DNA from: CAZEBW01 sp964510205
GTDB lineage: Bacteria; Chloroflexota; Anaerolineae; VGOG01
NCBI GenBank assembly: GCA_964510205.1
Contig: CAZEBW010000051.1
Span: 1-26,009 of the forward strand
Length of the DNA: 26,009 nucleotides
Direction of reading: 5' to 3'
The position numbers were made by a program, and so were the translations under genes. Within the stretch, counting starts at the first letter, position 1; each line of letters opens with the position of its first letter. This document shows positions 7,134-15,334 of this stretch, one piece after another. Below the pieces are notes generated by a model. It did no database searches. It had not been told where the DNA came from and saw only the letters and a program-made list of their open reading frames with translations.

Positions 7134-7676
7134 GTGCCAAGGCTAAAAGACAGTTATCGTAACGAAGTGGTTCCTGCTTTGATGAAGGAATTCGGCTATC
7201 GCAATGTGATGGAGGCGCCGCGCCTGAAGAAGATCGTGGTCAACGTGGGCGTAGGCGAAGCTTTGCAGAACGCCAAGGCGCTGGATCACACCGTCGAGGA
7301 CATCACCACCATCACTGGCCAGCGGCCCGTGGTGACCAGGGCCAAGAAGTCTATCGCTGCTTTCAAGTTGCGCGAAGGGGCGACGGTCGGTGTTAAAGTC
7401 ACTCTGCGGGGCGACCGGATGTATGATTTCCTGGATCGGTTGTGCAATGTTGCCCTTCCCCGCCGGCGCGACTTTCGCGGCGTCTCCCCCGATTCCTTCG
7501 ATGGTCGAGGCAACTACAGTTTGGGCCTTCGGGAGCAGCTTGTGTGGCCGGAGATAGATTACGACTCCATTGACAAGGTGCGGGGGATGGAGATCAGCAT
7601 CGTCACCACGGCCGAGACCGACGAAGAGGGGCGGCATTTGCTGCGACTGTTGGGGATGCCCTTCGCCAGAAGGTGA
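7134..7676 (+). CDS. rplE: Large ribosomal subunit protein L5
   Basis: From the GTG at 7134 the product is 180 residues and reads MPRLKDSYRNEVVPALMKEF, then VVNVGVGEALQNAKALD, ITGQRPVVTRAKKSIAAFKL and DEEGRHLLRLLGMPF. This is the normal L5 length and sequence. The frame is open to 7056, but the extra residues are not L5-like, and the GTG has GGGAGAG upstream. L5 binds 5S rRNA and contacts P-site tRNA. Confidence 0.97.
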   Translation: MPRLKDSYRNEVVPALMKEFGYRNVMEAPRLKKIVVNVGVGEALQNAKALDHTVEDITTITGQRPVVTRAKKSIAAFKLREGATVGVKVTLRGDRMYDFLDRLCNVALPRRRDFRGVSPDSFDGRGNYSLGLREQLVWPEIDYDSIDKVRGMEISIVTTAETDEEGRHLLRLLGMPFARR

Positions 7677-7746
7677 GCCCGGTTCGGGCGGAACTTCGGT
7701 GAGTGTGGGATACGCCCCGTCGAGCCGTTGCTAGTCAGGAGGGATA

Positions 7747-7929
7747 GTGGCTAAGAAGTGCATGATTGAACGAGAAAAGAATAGGAAATACAAAGTACGG
7801 GAGGTCAATCGCTGTCAGCGGTGTGGCCGCCCCCGAGGCTATATGCGCCGTTTCAAGCTGTGCCGCATTTGTTTCCGCGAGCTTGCCCTGGAAGGTAAGA
7901 TTCCAGGCGTAGTTAAATCTAGTTGGTAG
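7747..7929 (+). CDS. rpsN: Small ribosomal subunit protein S14, zinc (type Z) form
   Basis: The 60-residue product is the short zinc form of S14. Cys-23, Cys-26, Cys-39 and Cys-42 form a C-x2-C...C-x2-C site in NRCQRCGRPRGYMRRFKLC and RICF. It ends IPGVVKSSW, the family C-terminus. The start is GTG, right after AGGAGGG with short spacing. No zinc-independent duplicate is in the window. Confidence 0.97.
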   Translation: MAKKCMIEREKNRKYKVREVNRCQRCGRPRGYMRRFKLCRICFRELALEGKIPGVVKSSW

Positions 7930-7996
7930 GATCAAGTCGAGAGACGGGGTGTAAGTCCAGCTTGTGATCTGGAATTAGCGAATAGGAGTCCGATTA

Positions 7997-8404
7997 ATGA
8001 CCATGACCGATCCCATCGCCGACATGCTGACCCGAATCAGGAATGCCATTATAGTTGGCCACAACTACGTGGTTGTTCCCGGTTCCAAGATGAAGTCGGC
8101 TATCGCCGGAATCCTGAAGGATGAAGGTTTCATCGAAAACTACACTGTCACCAAGGATCGCCCCCAGCCCATGATCAGAATCTGGTTGAAATATGCAGGG
8201 GATAAGAAGAACAGGCGATCTGCCATCACGGACTTGAAGCGGGTTAGCAAGCCGGGGCGTCGAATCTATGCTGGGAAGGACGACATCCCTTGGGTGCTCA
8301 GTGGCATGGGTATTGCCATTCTATCCACATCTAGGGGGGTTATGACGGGCAAGAAGGCCCGTCGTCTCGGCATCGGTGGCGAAGTGTTGTGTCATGTTTG
8401 GTAG
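7997..8404 (+). CDS. rpsH: Small ribosomal subunit protein S8
   Basis: The 135-residue product starts MTMTDPIADMLTRIRNAI and ends with the S8 signature GMGIAILSTSRGVMTGKKAR, then RLGIGGEVLCHVW. S8 is a primary 16S rRNA binder and in E. coli represses the spc operon through its own message. The ATG at 7997 follows TAGGAG. The length and the final VW are typical. Confidence 0.98.
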   Translation: MTMTDPIADMLTRIRNAIIVGHNYVVVPGSKMKSAIAGILKDEGFIENYTVTKDRPQPMIRIWLKYAGDKKNRRSAITDLKRVSKPGRRIYAGKDDIPWVLSGMGIAILSTSRGVMTGKKARRLGIGGEVLCHVW

Positions 8405-8426
8405 CTTCTAGTTGGGAGGTGCTTAG

Positions 8427-8996
8427 GTGTCACGCATAGGTCGCATGCCTATCCCCATTCCGAAAGGTGTGCAAGTAGATATAAAAGGCAGCCAAGTCAC
8501 GGTGAAGGGGCCCAAAGGCGAATTGAGCCGCTCCTTCAACCCAGATATGACGATTTCCCTTCAGGATGGCAACATCGTGGTGAACCGTCCCACAGATAAC
8601 CGGCAGCATCGCGCCCTGCATGGGTTGACGCGGGCCCTGCTGGCTAACATGGTAACCGGGGTCACCGAGGGCTACCGCAAAGATCTGGAGATCCGTGGAG
8701 TCGGTTATCGCGCTGAGTTGAGAGGCGATAACCTCGTTCTGCATGTTGGCTTTTCTCATCTGGTGGAGGTGGCGCCGCCCGCGGGATCGAACATCGCCTT
8801 TGGCATCGAGGATCGCGGCAAGGCCGTTTTTGTCGAAGGAATTGATAAGGAACTGGTCGGCGAGATGGCGGCCAGAATCAGGCGAGTTCGCCCTCCCGAG
8901 CCCTACAAGGGCAAGGGCATCCGCTATGTGGGCGAGCATGTGCGCCAGAAAGCTGGCAAGGCGGGCAAGGTAGTCGGAGCGGGAGCAGGAGCGTAG
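8427..8996 (+). CDS. rplF: Large ribosomal subunit protein L6
   Basis: The 189-residue product starts at GTG after TTGGGAGG and reads MSRIGRMPIPIPKGVQVDIK, with VTVKGPKGELSRSF, LEIRGVGYRAELRGDNLVL and RRVRPPEPYKGKGIRYVGE. These are the two L6 repeats and the signature near the C-terminus. L6 lies near the factor-binding site of the 50S subunit. A Gly/Ala-rich tail (GKAGKVVGAGAGA) extends beyond the usual end. Confidence 0.97.
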   Translation: MSRIGRMPIPIPKGVQVDIKGSQVTVKGPKGELSRSFNPDMTISLQDGNIVVNRPTDNRQHRALHGLTRALLANMVTGVTEGYRKDLEIRGVGYRAELRGDNLVLHVGFSHLVEVAPPAGSNIAFGIEDRGKAVFVEGIDKELVGEMAARIRRVRPPEPYKGKGIRYVGEHVRQKAGKAGKVVGAGAGA

Positions 8997-9021
8997 ACCC
9001 CCTGGGAGGGACGAGACGACG

Positions 9022-9384
9022 ATGGGTAAGAAGGCCGAACTAGCACGCAAGCGAAGACATCGGCGGGTGCGGGCGAAAGTAGTGGGTACCTCTGACCGCC
9101 CCCGTTTGAACGTCTTCAGAAGCTCAACGCACATCTATGCCCAAGTCATTGATGATGACAAGGGGCATACCCTGGTGGCTGCTTCCACTCTGGATCCCGA
9201 ACTGCGTGGGGAGTTGAATGGCCTCACCAAAACGGAGCAAGCCAAGTCGGTCGGCAAGCTCCTGGGCGAGCGTGCTTTGGCAGAGGGCGTGAAGCAAGTG
9301 GTTTTTGACAGAGGCGGTTACAGGTATCACGGGCGGGTGAAGGCTTTGGCTGAGGGCTCGCGCGAGGCCGGCTTGGAGTTTTAG
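9022..9384 (+). CDS. rplR: Large ribosomal subunit protein L18
   Basis: The 120-residue product has a basic N-terminus, then RPRLNVFRSSTHIYAQVIDD, TLVAASTLD and VVFDRGGYRYHGRVKALAEG with REAGLEF at the end, the standard bacterial L18. L18 binds 5S rRNA with L5 and L25. The start follows GGGAGGG. The spacer to rpsE is a short, self-complementary stretch built from TTGGAAG-like words. Confidence 0.97.
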   Translation: MGKKAELARKRRHRRVRAKVVGTSDRPRLNVFRSSTHIYAQVIDDDKGHTLVAASTLDPELRGELNGLTKTEQAKSVGKLLGERALAEGVKQVVFDRGGYRYHGRVKALAEGSREAGLEF

Positions 9385-9439
9385 AAGTTGGAAGTTGGAT
9401 TGCAGAAGTTCGCTTTCTAACGTCCAACATCTAACTTCC
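9384..9439. repeat. Palindromic spacer of TTGGAAG-type words (rplR-rpsE)
   Basis: The sequence GAAGTTGGAAGTTGGA at 9384-9399 is partly complementary to TCCAACATCTAACTTCC at 9423-9439, giving an imperfect hairpin around a 23-base loop. Similar words occur in other spacers of this operon (2806-2828, 13133-13156, 15268-15325). Confidence 0.5.
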
Positions 9440-9455
9440 AGAATGAGGAGGATGG

Positions 9456-9986
9456 ATGGCAAGGAGAGATTCGCGAGAAAGAGATGAGTTGGATGAACGC
9501 GTGGTGCACATTGCTCGCACATCCAAGGTGATCAAAGGTGGGCGGCGTTTCGCTTTTCGCGCTGTTGTCGTGGTAGGCGACAATCAGGGCAGTGTGGGCG
9601 TTGGGGTAGGTAAGGCCCGAGGCGTACCCGATGCTATCCACAAGGGGGCAGATCAGGCCAGAAAGAACATGAAGAAAGTCGCCTTGATGGGCACCACGAT
9701 TCCTCACGAGGTGCTGGCCGAATACAGCGCGGCTAGGGTTCTTCTGAAGCCAGCCTCGCCGGGCACAGGCGTCATCGCCGGCGGCGGCGTGCGGGCAGTG
9801 GTGGAAGCGGTGGGCATCCGCGATATCCTATCCAAGTCCCTGGGCAGTTCCAATGTCCTCAACGTTGTCAGGGCCACGATCAAGGGGCTGTCTCAGCTCA
9901 AAGATGTCGAGGAAGAGGCCAGGCTGCGCGGGAAGTCCGTGGCGGAGTTGATGCCTTTCTGGGCGAGGGAGCGTAGCGGTGGCTGA
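9456..9986 (+). CDS. rpsE: Small ribosomal subunit protein S5
   Basis: The 176-residue product contains ERVVHIARTSKVIKGGRRFA, with FRAVVVVGDNQGSVGVGVGK, then TGVIAGGGVRAVVEAVGIRD and DILSKSLGSSNVLNVVRAT. These are the double-stranded-RNA-binding-like N-domain and the S5 C-domain. S5 influences decoding accuracy and mRNA helicase activity. GAGGAGG precedes the ATG. The end overlaps rpmD by 8 bases. Confidence 0.98.
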   Translation: MARRDSRERDELDERVVHIARTSKVIKGGRRFAFRAVVVVGDNQGSVGVGVGKARGVPDAIHKGADQARKNMKKVALMGTTIPHEVLAEYSAARVLLKPASPGTGVIAGGGVRAVVEAVGIRDILSKSLGSSNVLNVVRATIKGLSQLKDVEEEARLRGKSVAELMPFWARERSGG

Positions 9987-10203
9987 CAAGCAAACCAAGA
10001 AGAAGACCAAATCTGGAAGGAAAGAGAAGGCGTTGCGCATCACGTGGGTTAAGAGCGGCATCGGCTATTCCAAGAAGCAGAGAGCTACGATCAAATCGTT
10101 GGGCCTCAAGCGTCTGGGGGGCACGGTGGTGTGGAAAGACGACCCGGTGACCAGAGGGATGATTGAGAAGGTAAAGCACTTGGTCGAGGTTGAGGAATCG
10201 TAG
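9979..10203 (+). CDS. rpmD: Large ribosomal subunit protein L30
   Basis: The 74-residue product has the L30 core LRITWVKSGIGYSKKQRATI, then KSLGLKRLGGTVVWKDDPVT and RGMIEKVKHLVEVEE. It carries about 16 extra lysine-rich residues at the N-terminus (KQTKKKTKSGRKEK) compared with the common 60-residue form. The GTG start lies inside the end of rpsE, so translation is probably coupled. Confidence 0.94.
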   Translation: MADKQTKKKTKSGRKEKALRITWVKSGIGYSKKQRATIKSLGLKRLGGTVVWKDDPVTRGMIEKVKHLVEVEES

Positions 10204-10242
10204 GCTGGGGATTAGCTGCCACATGCCGAAATGGGGGCGAGG

Positions 10243-10692
10243 ATGAAGTTACATGAGTTGCGTCCCGCGAAGGGCGCCAAGAAAAAGAGGAAACGAGTAG
10301 GCCGCGGGAGTGCTGCTGGCCAGGGCAAAACCGCTGGACGGGGCATGAAGGGTCAGAATGCCCGCTCTGGCGGGGGGGTGCCGCCTTACTTTGAGGGCGG
10401 CCAACTGCCCTTGGTGCGGCGTTTGCCCCAGAAGCGGGGTTTCAACAACGTGTTTAAGATTTACTACACCCCGGTCAACCTGGACCGGCTGGGCGATTTC
10501 GCTGCGGGAGACGAGGTCACTCCCGACTCCCTGGCTGAGGTGGGCATCATCAAATCGCCGCGCGAGCCGGTGGTCATCTTGGGGCAGGGCGAGCTGGATC
10601 GGTCCCTTACGGTCAAAGCCCACCGTTTCTCGGCCAGTGCTCGACAGAAGATTCTGGAGGCCGGTGGTTCCGCGGAGGTGCTATCGCGTTGA
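10243..10692 (+). CDS. rplO: Large ribosomal subunit protein L15
   Basis: From the ATG at 10243 the 149-residue product reads MKLHELRPAKGAKKKRKRVG, then RGSAAGQGKTAGRGMKGQNA and RSGGGVPPYFEGGQLPLVRR with LPQKRGFNN, a canonical L15. An ATG at 10231 is in frame but lacks a ribosome site, whereas GGGGGCGAGG precedes 10243. L15 is a late 50S assembly protein and normally lies just before secY, as here. Confidence 0.97.
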   Translation: MKLHELRPAKGAKKKRKRVGRGSAAGQGKTAGRGMKGQNARSGGGVPPYFEGGQLPLVRRLPQKRGFNNVFKIYYTPVNLDRLGDFAAGDEVTPDSLAEVGIIKSPREPVVILGQGELDRSLTVKAHRFSASARQKILEAGGSAEVLSR

Positions 10693-10742
10693 CGACGGGG
10701 CTAAACCCCAGGCGTCGGCGCCGGAGCTATTAGGAGGGATTG

Positions 10743-12047
10743 ATGATACAAGCTGCCCGTAACGCTTTCAAGCTGCCTGACCTAAGACGCAGGATCCTGG
10801 TCACTGTTTTGATCTTGGTCGTGTACCGTTTGGCTGCTCACGTTCCGGTTCCCAACGTAGACCCGGTGGCTCTGCGGCAGGTCTTTGAGTCCAACCAGCT
10901 CCTGGGCTTGCTGGATATGTTCTCGGGCGGCGCTATGTCTAGCTTCTCGGTGATGGCGATGGGGGTCTATCCCTATATCACGGCCACCATCGTTATGCAG
11001 CTTTTGCAGCCCATCATACCCGCACTGGAGAGGTTGGCTCAGGAGGGCGAGGCCGGGCGCAACAAGGTCAATCAATACACCTATTACATAGCCATTCCTT
11101 TGTCGGCTCTGCAGGGCTATGCCCAGGCCACGCTCTTGCAGACCCAAGGCGTTATCACCAACTTCGGCCTTTCCGGGGCGACGCTGCTGCCCACCATCGC
11201 TACCGTTCTTACCCTGACGGCGGGCACGATGTTCGCCATCTGGCTCGGTGAGCTGATCACGGAGCAGGGAATAGGCAACGGCCTGTCCATCATCATCTTC
11301 GGCGGCATCGTGGCGCGTGTGCCGCAGCGGGTGGGCGCTCTGCTGGTAGGTGACGTGCGCGGCCTGATAGTCTTTCTGCTCATTATGGTTGTTACGGTGG
11401 TGGTGATCGTCATTGTGCAGGAGGGACAGCGGCGCATTCCAGTTCAATACGGCAAGAGAGTGCTGGCCATGCGGGGCGGCCGACTGCGCGTCGCCGGTGG
11501 CCAAAGCACCCACGTCCCCTTGCGAGTTAATGCAGCGGGCATGATCCCACTTATTTTTGCTCAGTCTCTGTTGATGCTCCCTGGTGTGATCGCTTCCTAC
11601 CTGGTCTCGGCGCAGAATCAAACGGTCTCCACCATCGCCAACGCGATCTACCAGACTTTCAACGGCCAGGGCAATATTTACTACATTATGTACTTTCTGA
11701 TGGTGGTTGGCTTCACCTATTTCTACACCGATATGGTCTTCCAGCAGCAGAATCTGTCTGAGAATCTGAAGCGCCAGGGAGGCTTCATCCCCGGCATTCG
11801 CCCCGGCAAACGCACATCGGATTACTTAAATGGGGTGATGCGGCGCATCACTCTGGTGGGCGCGCTCTTTCTGGGCATGGTGGCCGTGCTGCCCTGGATC
11901 GTGGATGTGCTGGGCATTGTGGAAAACCCTGGCATGATGCTGATTACCAGCTCTGGCCTGCTCATTGTCGTTGGCGTGGTGTTGGACACCATGAAGCAGT
12001 TGGAGGCGCAGCTCTTAATGCGCCACTATGAAGGTTTCATCAAGTAA
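10743..12047 (+). CDS. secY: Protein translocase subunit SecY
   Basis: The 434-residue membrane protein matches SecY throughout. It has RRILVTVLILVVYRLAAHVP in the first helix, then FSGGAMSSFSVMAMGVYPYI (plug region and helix 2), GNGLSIIIFGGIVARVPQ, a cytoplasmic loop RIPVQYGKR, VNAAGMIPLIFAQSLLMLP, and RQGGFIPGIRPGKRTSDYL before the last helices. Ten membrane segments are expected. SecY forms the channel of the Sec translocon with SecE and SecG. The ATG at 10743 follows TAGGAGGG (an adjacent TTG is at 10740). It is followed directly by rpmJ. The usual adk, map and infA genes are absent from this position. Confidence 0.98.
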   Translation: MIQAARNAFKLPDLRRRILVTVLILVVYRLAAHVPVPNVDPVALRQVFESNQLLGLLDMFSGGAMSSFSVMAMGVYPYITATIVMQLLQPIIPALERLAQEGEAGRNKVNQYTYYIAIPLSALQGYAQATLLQTQGVITNFGLSGATLLPTIATVLTLTAGTMFAIWLGELITEQGIGNGLSIIIFGGIVARVPQRVGALLVGDVRGLIVFLLIMVVTVVVIVIVQEGQRRIPVQYGKRVLAMRGGRLRVAGGQSTHVPLRVNAAGMIPLIFAQSLLMLPGVIASYLVSAQNQTVSTIANAIYQTFNGQGNIYYIMYFLMVVGFTYFYTDMVFQQQNLSENLKRQGGFIPGIRPGKRTSDYLNGVMRRITLVGALFLGMVAVLPWIVDVLGIVENPGMMLITSSGLLIVVGVVLDTMKQLEAQLLMRHYEGFIK

Positions 12048-12069
12048 TGTCCCCAAGGAGGTTTTTGGG

Positions 12070-12183
12070 ATGAAAGTGAAAGCATCGGTTAAGCGTCGCT
12101 GTTCTAAGTGCAAGATCGTCAGGCGGAGGGGTGTAGTCTACGTGATCTGTGATAACCCCAAGCACAAGCAGCGGCAGGGATAG
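12070..12183 (+). CDS. rpmJ: Large ribosomal subunit protein L36
   Basis: This is a small gene of 37 codons. It starts MKVKASVKRRCSKCKIVRRR, continues GVVYVICDNPKHKQRQG, and has the zinc site Cys-11, Cys-14, Cys-27 and His-32 (C-x2-C-x12-C-x4-H). This is the classic zinc-bearing bacterial L36. An AAGGAGG ribosome site lies 7 bases upstream of the ATG, in a possible small hairpin between CCCCAA (12051-12056) and TTGGG (12065-12069). Its place before rpsM is standard, although infA normally intervenes after secY. Confidence 0.96.
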   Translation: MKVKASVKRRCSKCKIVRRRGVVYVICDNPKHKQRQG

Positions 12184-12193
12184 CGTTTTTGCA

Positions 12194-12235
12194 GTCCCAA
12201 GTCCAAAGCCCAAACTTTGACCTGGGACTTAGGAC
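12194..12235. repeat. Small inverted repeat in the rpmJ-rpsM spacer
   Basis: GTCCCAAGTCCAAAG (12194-12208) is partly complementary to CTTTGACCTGGGACTTAGGAC (12215-12235), forming an imperfect hairpin. No U-run follows, so it is not a convincing terminator. Confidence 0.5.
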
Positions 12236-12254
12236 CAAGAGAGGGAGGTAGACG

Positions 12255-12644
12255 ATGGCACGAATTGCTGGAATTGACCTGCCCCGCAACAAGAGAGTGG
12301 AAGTCGGGTTGACCTATATTTATGGCATTGGGCGCTCGACCAGCCAGCAGATTTTGTCTCAAACGGGAATTGACTACGACACGCGGGTCAAGGACCTGGC
12401 CGAGGCTGAGATCAGCCGACTGCGCCAGGTGATCAACTCCAATTACCGAGTTGAGGGCGATCTGCGGCGGGAAGTCAGCCAGAACATCAAGCGCCTACAG
12501 GAAATCGGCTGTTACCGGGGGCTTCGCCACCGCTACAACTTGCCTGTGCGTGGGCAGCGGACCAGAACCAACGCCCGCACCAAGCGGGGCCCGCGCAAGA
12601 CGGTGGCCGGCCGCGGCAAGAGGCGCGGAGCTAGGAAGAAGTAA
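12255..12644 (+). CDS. rpsM: Small ribosomal subunit protein S13
   Basis: The 129-residue product starts MARIAGIDLPRNKRVEVGLT, then YIYGIGRSTSQQIL, and ends with the rRNA-binding tail RHRYNLPVRGQRTRTNARTK, then RGPRKTVAGRGKR, as in S13. S13 sits in the 30S head and bridges to the 50S subunit. The ATG follows GAGAGGGAGG. Confidence 0.98.
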   Translation: MARIAGIDLPRNKRVEVGLTYIYGIGRSTSQQILSQTGIDYDTRVKDLAEAEISRLRQVINSNYRVEGDLRREVSQNIKRLQEIGCYRGLRHRYNLPVRGQRTRTNARTKRGPRKTVAGRGKRRGARKK

Positions 12645-12710
12645 TCAATGACCAATGAACGATGACCAATGAACCAATGAAGAAGTTGATTTGGGGTTTG
12701 GTCATTGGGA
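12645..12710. repeat. AATGACC-word tandem and inverted repeat (rpsM-rpsK spacer)
   Basis: Degenerate copies of CAATGACC and CAATGAAC follow each other from 12645 to about 12680. They are complementary to TTGGTCATTGGG at 12698-12709, so this spacer can fold on itself. It is the same type of low-complexity palindromic spacer as others in this operon but with a different word. Confidence 0.5.
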
Positions 12711-12730
12711 TTTGAGTCTGGGGAGGAAAG

Positions 12731-13126
12731 ATGGCGCAACGAAGGGGAAAGAAGAGGACAACTCGCCGCGCGCGTAAGAATGTCCCGCATGGGCAAGCTC
12801 ACATTCATGCGACCTTCAACAACACGATCATCACCATGACCGATCAGAAGGGCAATGCCATCGCTTGGGCGAGCGGGGGCATCGTGGGTTTCAAGGGGTC
12901 GCGTAAAAGCACCCCCTACGCGGCTCGTATGGCCGCTCAACACACAGCCCGACAGGCTATGGACAATGGTATGAGAGAGATAGACGTATTCGTCAAAGGG
13001 CCCGGGCCTGGTCGTGAGGCAGCTATTCGCGCTTTGCAGGGAGCGGGCCTAAAGGTGAAGTCCATCACCGACGTTACTCCCATTCCTCACAATGGTTGTC
13101 GCCCACCCAAGAGGCGAAGGATGTAG
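12731..13126 (+). CDS. rpsK: Small ribosomal subunit protein S11
   Basis: The 131-residue product contains GQAHIHATFNNTIITMTDQK, then GNAIAWASGGIVGFKGSRKS, FVKGPGPGREAAIRALQGAG and the invariant C-terminus DVTPIPHNGCRPPKRRRM. S11 lies on the 30S platform near the mRNA exit. The ATG follows GGGGAGG. Confidence 0.98.
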   Translation: MAQRRGKKRTTRRARKNVPHGQAHIHATFNNTIITMTDQKGNAIAWASGGIVGFKGSRKSTPYAARMAAQHTARQAMDNGMREIDVFVKGPGPGREAAIRALQGAGLKVKSITDVTPIPHNGCRPPKRRRM

Positions 13127-13218
13127 CTAGGCTGGATGTTGGAAGTTGGATGTTGGGACTCTTCTTTGAGCTTTCCGATCTCTGATTTCTGACCTCTGGC
13201 CTCGAAACAGGAGGTAAA

Positions 13219-13857
13219 ATGGCCAGATATACCGGCCCAGTTTGCAAGTTGTGTCGGCGAGAAGAACAGAAGCTGTTTCTCAAAGGCGAAAGATGTTTGA
13301 CCGCCAAGTGTGCTCTGGAAAGGCGTTCCTATGCTCCTGGCGTACATGGCCGCGAGGGCCAGTTCCGCCGCAGACGCAAGTCAGAGTATGCTGTGCAGCT
13401 CCGCGAGAAGCAGAAGGCGCGTCGCATCTACGGTGTGATGGAGAAGCAGTTCCGTCGGTATTTTGCAGAAGCCGAGAGACGCAAGGGGCTAACTGGCGCC
13501 AATTTGCTGATCATTCTAGAGAGCAGGCTGGACAACGTCGTCTATCGGCTTGGGTTCGCCGACTCGCGGCCCCAGGCACGTCAACTGGTGTGCCACGGCC
13601 ACTTCAACCGCAATGGGCGAAGGGCCGACATCCCCTCGATGCTGGTAGAGCCAGGAGACGTGGTCGAGGTACGCAAGGAGAGCAAGGACAAGACCTACTT
13701 CAGGGAGAGGGCCAAGGAGCTAGAGCGAAAGGCTGTGCCGGACTGGATGAGCCTGGACGCGCTCAGCATGTCCGGGCGGATCTTGAACCTCCCTTTACGG
13801 GAAGAGATAGAGCTACCTTTGAACGAGCAGTTGATTGTTGAGTACTACAGCCGCTAG
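13219..13857 (+). CDS. rpsD: Small ribosomal subunit protein S4, zinc form
   Basis: The 212-residue product starts MARYTGPVCKLCRREEQKLF and has Cys-9, Cys-12, Cys-26 and Cys-31 in the arrangement of zinc-binding S4 proteins such as that of Thermus. An S4 RNA-binding domain follows (LESRLDNVVYRLGFADSRPQ, then ARQLVCHGHFNRNGR). The end ELPLNEQLIVEYYSR is typical. S4 is a primary assembly protein of the 30S subunit. AGGAGG precedes the ATG. Confidence 0.98.
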   Translation: MARYTGPVCKLCRREEQKLFLKGERCLTAKCALERRSYAPGVHGREGQFRRRRKSEYAVQLREKQKARRIYGVMEKQFRRYFAEAERRKGLTGANLLIILESRLDNVVYRLGFADSRPQARQLVCHGHFNRNGRRADIPSMLVEPGDVVEVRKESKDKTYFRERAKELERKAVPDWMSLDALSMSGRILNLPLREEIELPLNEQLIVEYYSR

Positions 13858-13913
13858 AGCGATGCTTGGCGTTAGCTTCATCTTCCTGTTCCTGGAAGGA
13901 GGGAGTTAGGCTA

Positions 13914-14903
13914 ATGACAAATCAGGAAGGTAATCCTTTGATCAATATGGTTCTACCCAAAGTCGAATGCGAGGTTAGGTCGAGGGGCTACGCGCGTTTC
14001 ATCATCGGCCCCATGGAAAGGGGCTATGGCACGACGATGGGCAATGCCCTGCGACGCGTCCTGCTCTCATCCGTGGCTGGAGCGGCGGTCACATCCATCA
14101 GGGTCAGCGATGTGTACCACGAGTTCTCGAGCATACCCCATGTCAAAGAAGACATGACCCAGTTGATTCTCAACGTGAAGCAAGTGCGGCTGAAGATGCA
14201 CTCCGATGGTTCTGAGCCGGCGCTCTTGCGTCTGGAGGTAGGGGGCGAGGGTGTGGTGACGGCTGGCGACTTGGAATATCCCAGCGACGTGGAAATCATC
14301 AATCCTGACTTGTACTTGTTCACCGTAGACTCCGATGAGGCCGAGGTGGAGATAGAGATGACGGTCCAAAAGGGCAAGGGTTATTCGCCTGCTGAGGAGC
14401 GGGGCAAGTTGTCCATCGGAGAGATTCCCGTGGATGCCATTTTCAGTCCCATACGCAAGGTTGGCTACGAGGTACAGCAGGCCCGAGTTGGTCAGATGAC
14501 CAACTTCGATCGTCTGATCATGGAAGTATGGACCGACGGTACCATTGAGCCTCAAGAGGCGTTGAAAAACGCCGCAGAGATTCTAGCGCAACACCTGCAG
14601 TTGGTGGCTGGCGCCGAGGAAGAGGCGCCAGAAGAAGAGGGCGAGGAAGAAGGCATACCGTCCCATGTTTACGAGATGCTCATTGAGGACTTGGACCTCA
14701 GTGTTCGGGTCTACAACTGCCTCAAGCGGACGGGGATAACCAACGTGGGAGAGGTGCTGGAGAGGATGGAAAAGGGCGAAGAGGAGATGATGGCCATCCG
14801 GAATTTCGGTCCCAAGTCGCTTTCTGAATTGAAGGAGAAGTTGGCGGCTAAGGGCTTGCTCTGGACCGAGGTCGAGGAAGAAGAAGAGGAATCCGAGGAG
14901 TGA
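13914..14903 (+). CDS. rpoA: DNA-directed RNA polymerase alpha subunit
   Basis: From the ATG at 13914 the product is 329 residues. The N-terminal domain has ARFIIGPMERGYGTTMGNAL and RRVLLSSVAGAAVTSIRVSD, the alpha dimerisation region. A glutamate-rich linker (EEEAPEEEGEEEG) leads to the C-terminal domain with LDLSVRVYNCLKRTGITNVG and RNFGPKSLSELKEKLAAKGL, the DNA- and activator-binding helices. The product ends in a very acidic tail (VEEEEEESEE). The frame is open to 13866, but GGAAGGAGGGAG upstream and the family pattern favour 13914. rplQ starts one base after the stop. Confidence 0.97.
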   Translation: MTNQEGNPLINMVLPKVECEVRSRGYARFIIGPMERGYGTTMGNALRRVLLSSVAGAAVTSIRVSDVYHEFSSIPHVKEDMTQLILNVKQVRLKMHSDGSEPALLRLEVGGEGVVTAGDLEYPSDVEIINPDLYLFTVDSDEAEVEIEMTVQKGKGYSPAEERGKLSIGEIPVDAIFSPIRKVGYEVQQARVGQMTNFDRLIMEVWTDGTIEPQEALKNAAEILAQHLQLVAGAEEEAPEEEGEEEGIPSHVYEMLIEDLDLSVRVYNCLKRTGITNVGEVLERMEKGEEEMMAIRNFGPKSLSELKEKLAAKGLLWTEVEEEEEESEE

Positions 14904-14904
14904 C

Positions 14905-15261
14905 ATGAGACATCGAAAAGCAGGCCGCAGGCTGGGTCGCTCCAGCGGCCATCGCAAGGCTTTGTACAAGAATCTGATAACTGAGCTGTTTCGCCGTGAA
15001 CGGATAAAGACGACAGAGGCCAAGGCCAAAGCCGTTCGGGGCAAGGCGGAGAAGCTGATCACGCTGGGCAAACGCGGTGATTTGCACGCCCGCCGGCAGG
15101 CCTCTGCCAAATTGAGCGATCCGACGATCGTAGCAAAGCTGTTCGATGATCTGGCTCTTCGTTACGAAGGCCGTCCCGGCGGCTACACTCGCATACTCAA
15201 GCTGGGGCGACGTCAGGGCGATAGTGCGTCCATGGTCCTTTTAGAATTGGTGGAGGAGTAG
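14905..15261 (+). CDS. rplQ: Large ribosomal subunit protein L17
   Basis: The 118-residue product reads MRHRKAGRRLGRSSGHRKAL, then YKNLITELFRRERIKTTEAK and KAKAVRGKAEKLITLGKRGD, and ends with GGYTRILKLGRRQGDSASM, the complete L17 pattern. L17 sits at the tunnel exit. It follows rpoA almost without a gap, so the two are translated together. Confidence 0.98.
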   Translation: MRHRKAGRRLGRSSGHRKALYKNLITELFRRERIKTTEAKAKAVRGKAEKLITLGKRGDLHARRQASAKLSDPTIVAKLFDDLALRYEGRPGGYTRILKLGRRQGDSASMVLLELVEE

Positions 15262-15334
15262 CCGGGTGCTGGATGCTGGGAGCCGGAGGGCGGATGCCAA
15301 TGACCAGCAGCCAGCGGCCAACGCCCAGAAGCTC

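Noticed and set aside
10782..11621. A 279-codon minus-strand open frame inside secY
   Set aside because: It is rich in His, Gln and Asp with no domain and mirrors the hydrophobic codons of secY on the other strand.
15266..15334. N-terminal extension of TruA from the GTG at 15266
   Set aside because: The 23 extra residues are translated from a palindromic low-complexity spacer and are not present in TruA proteins.
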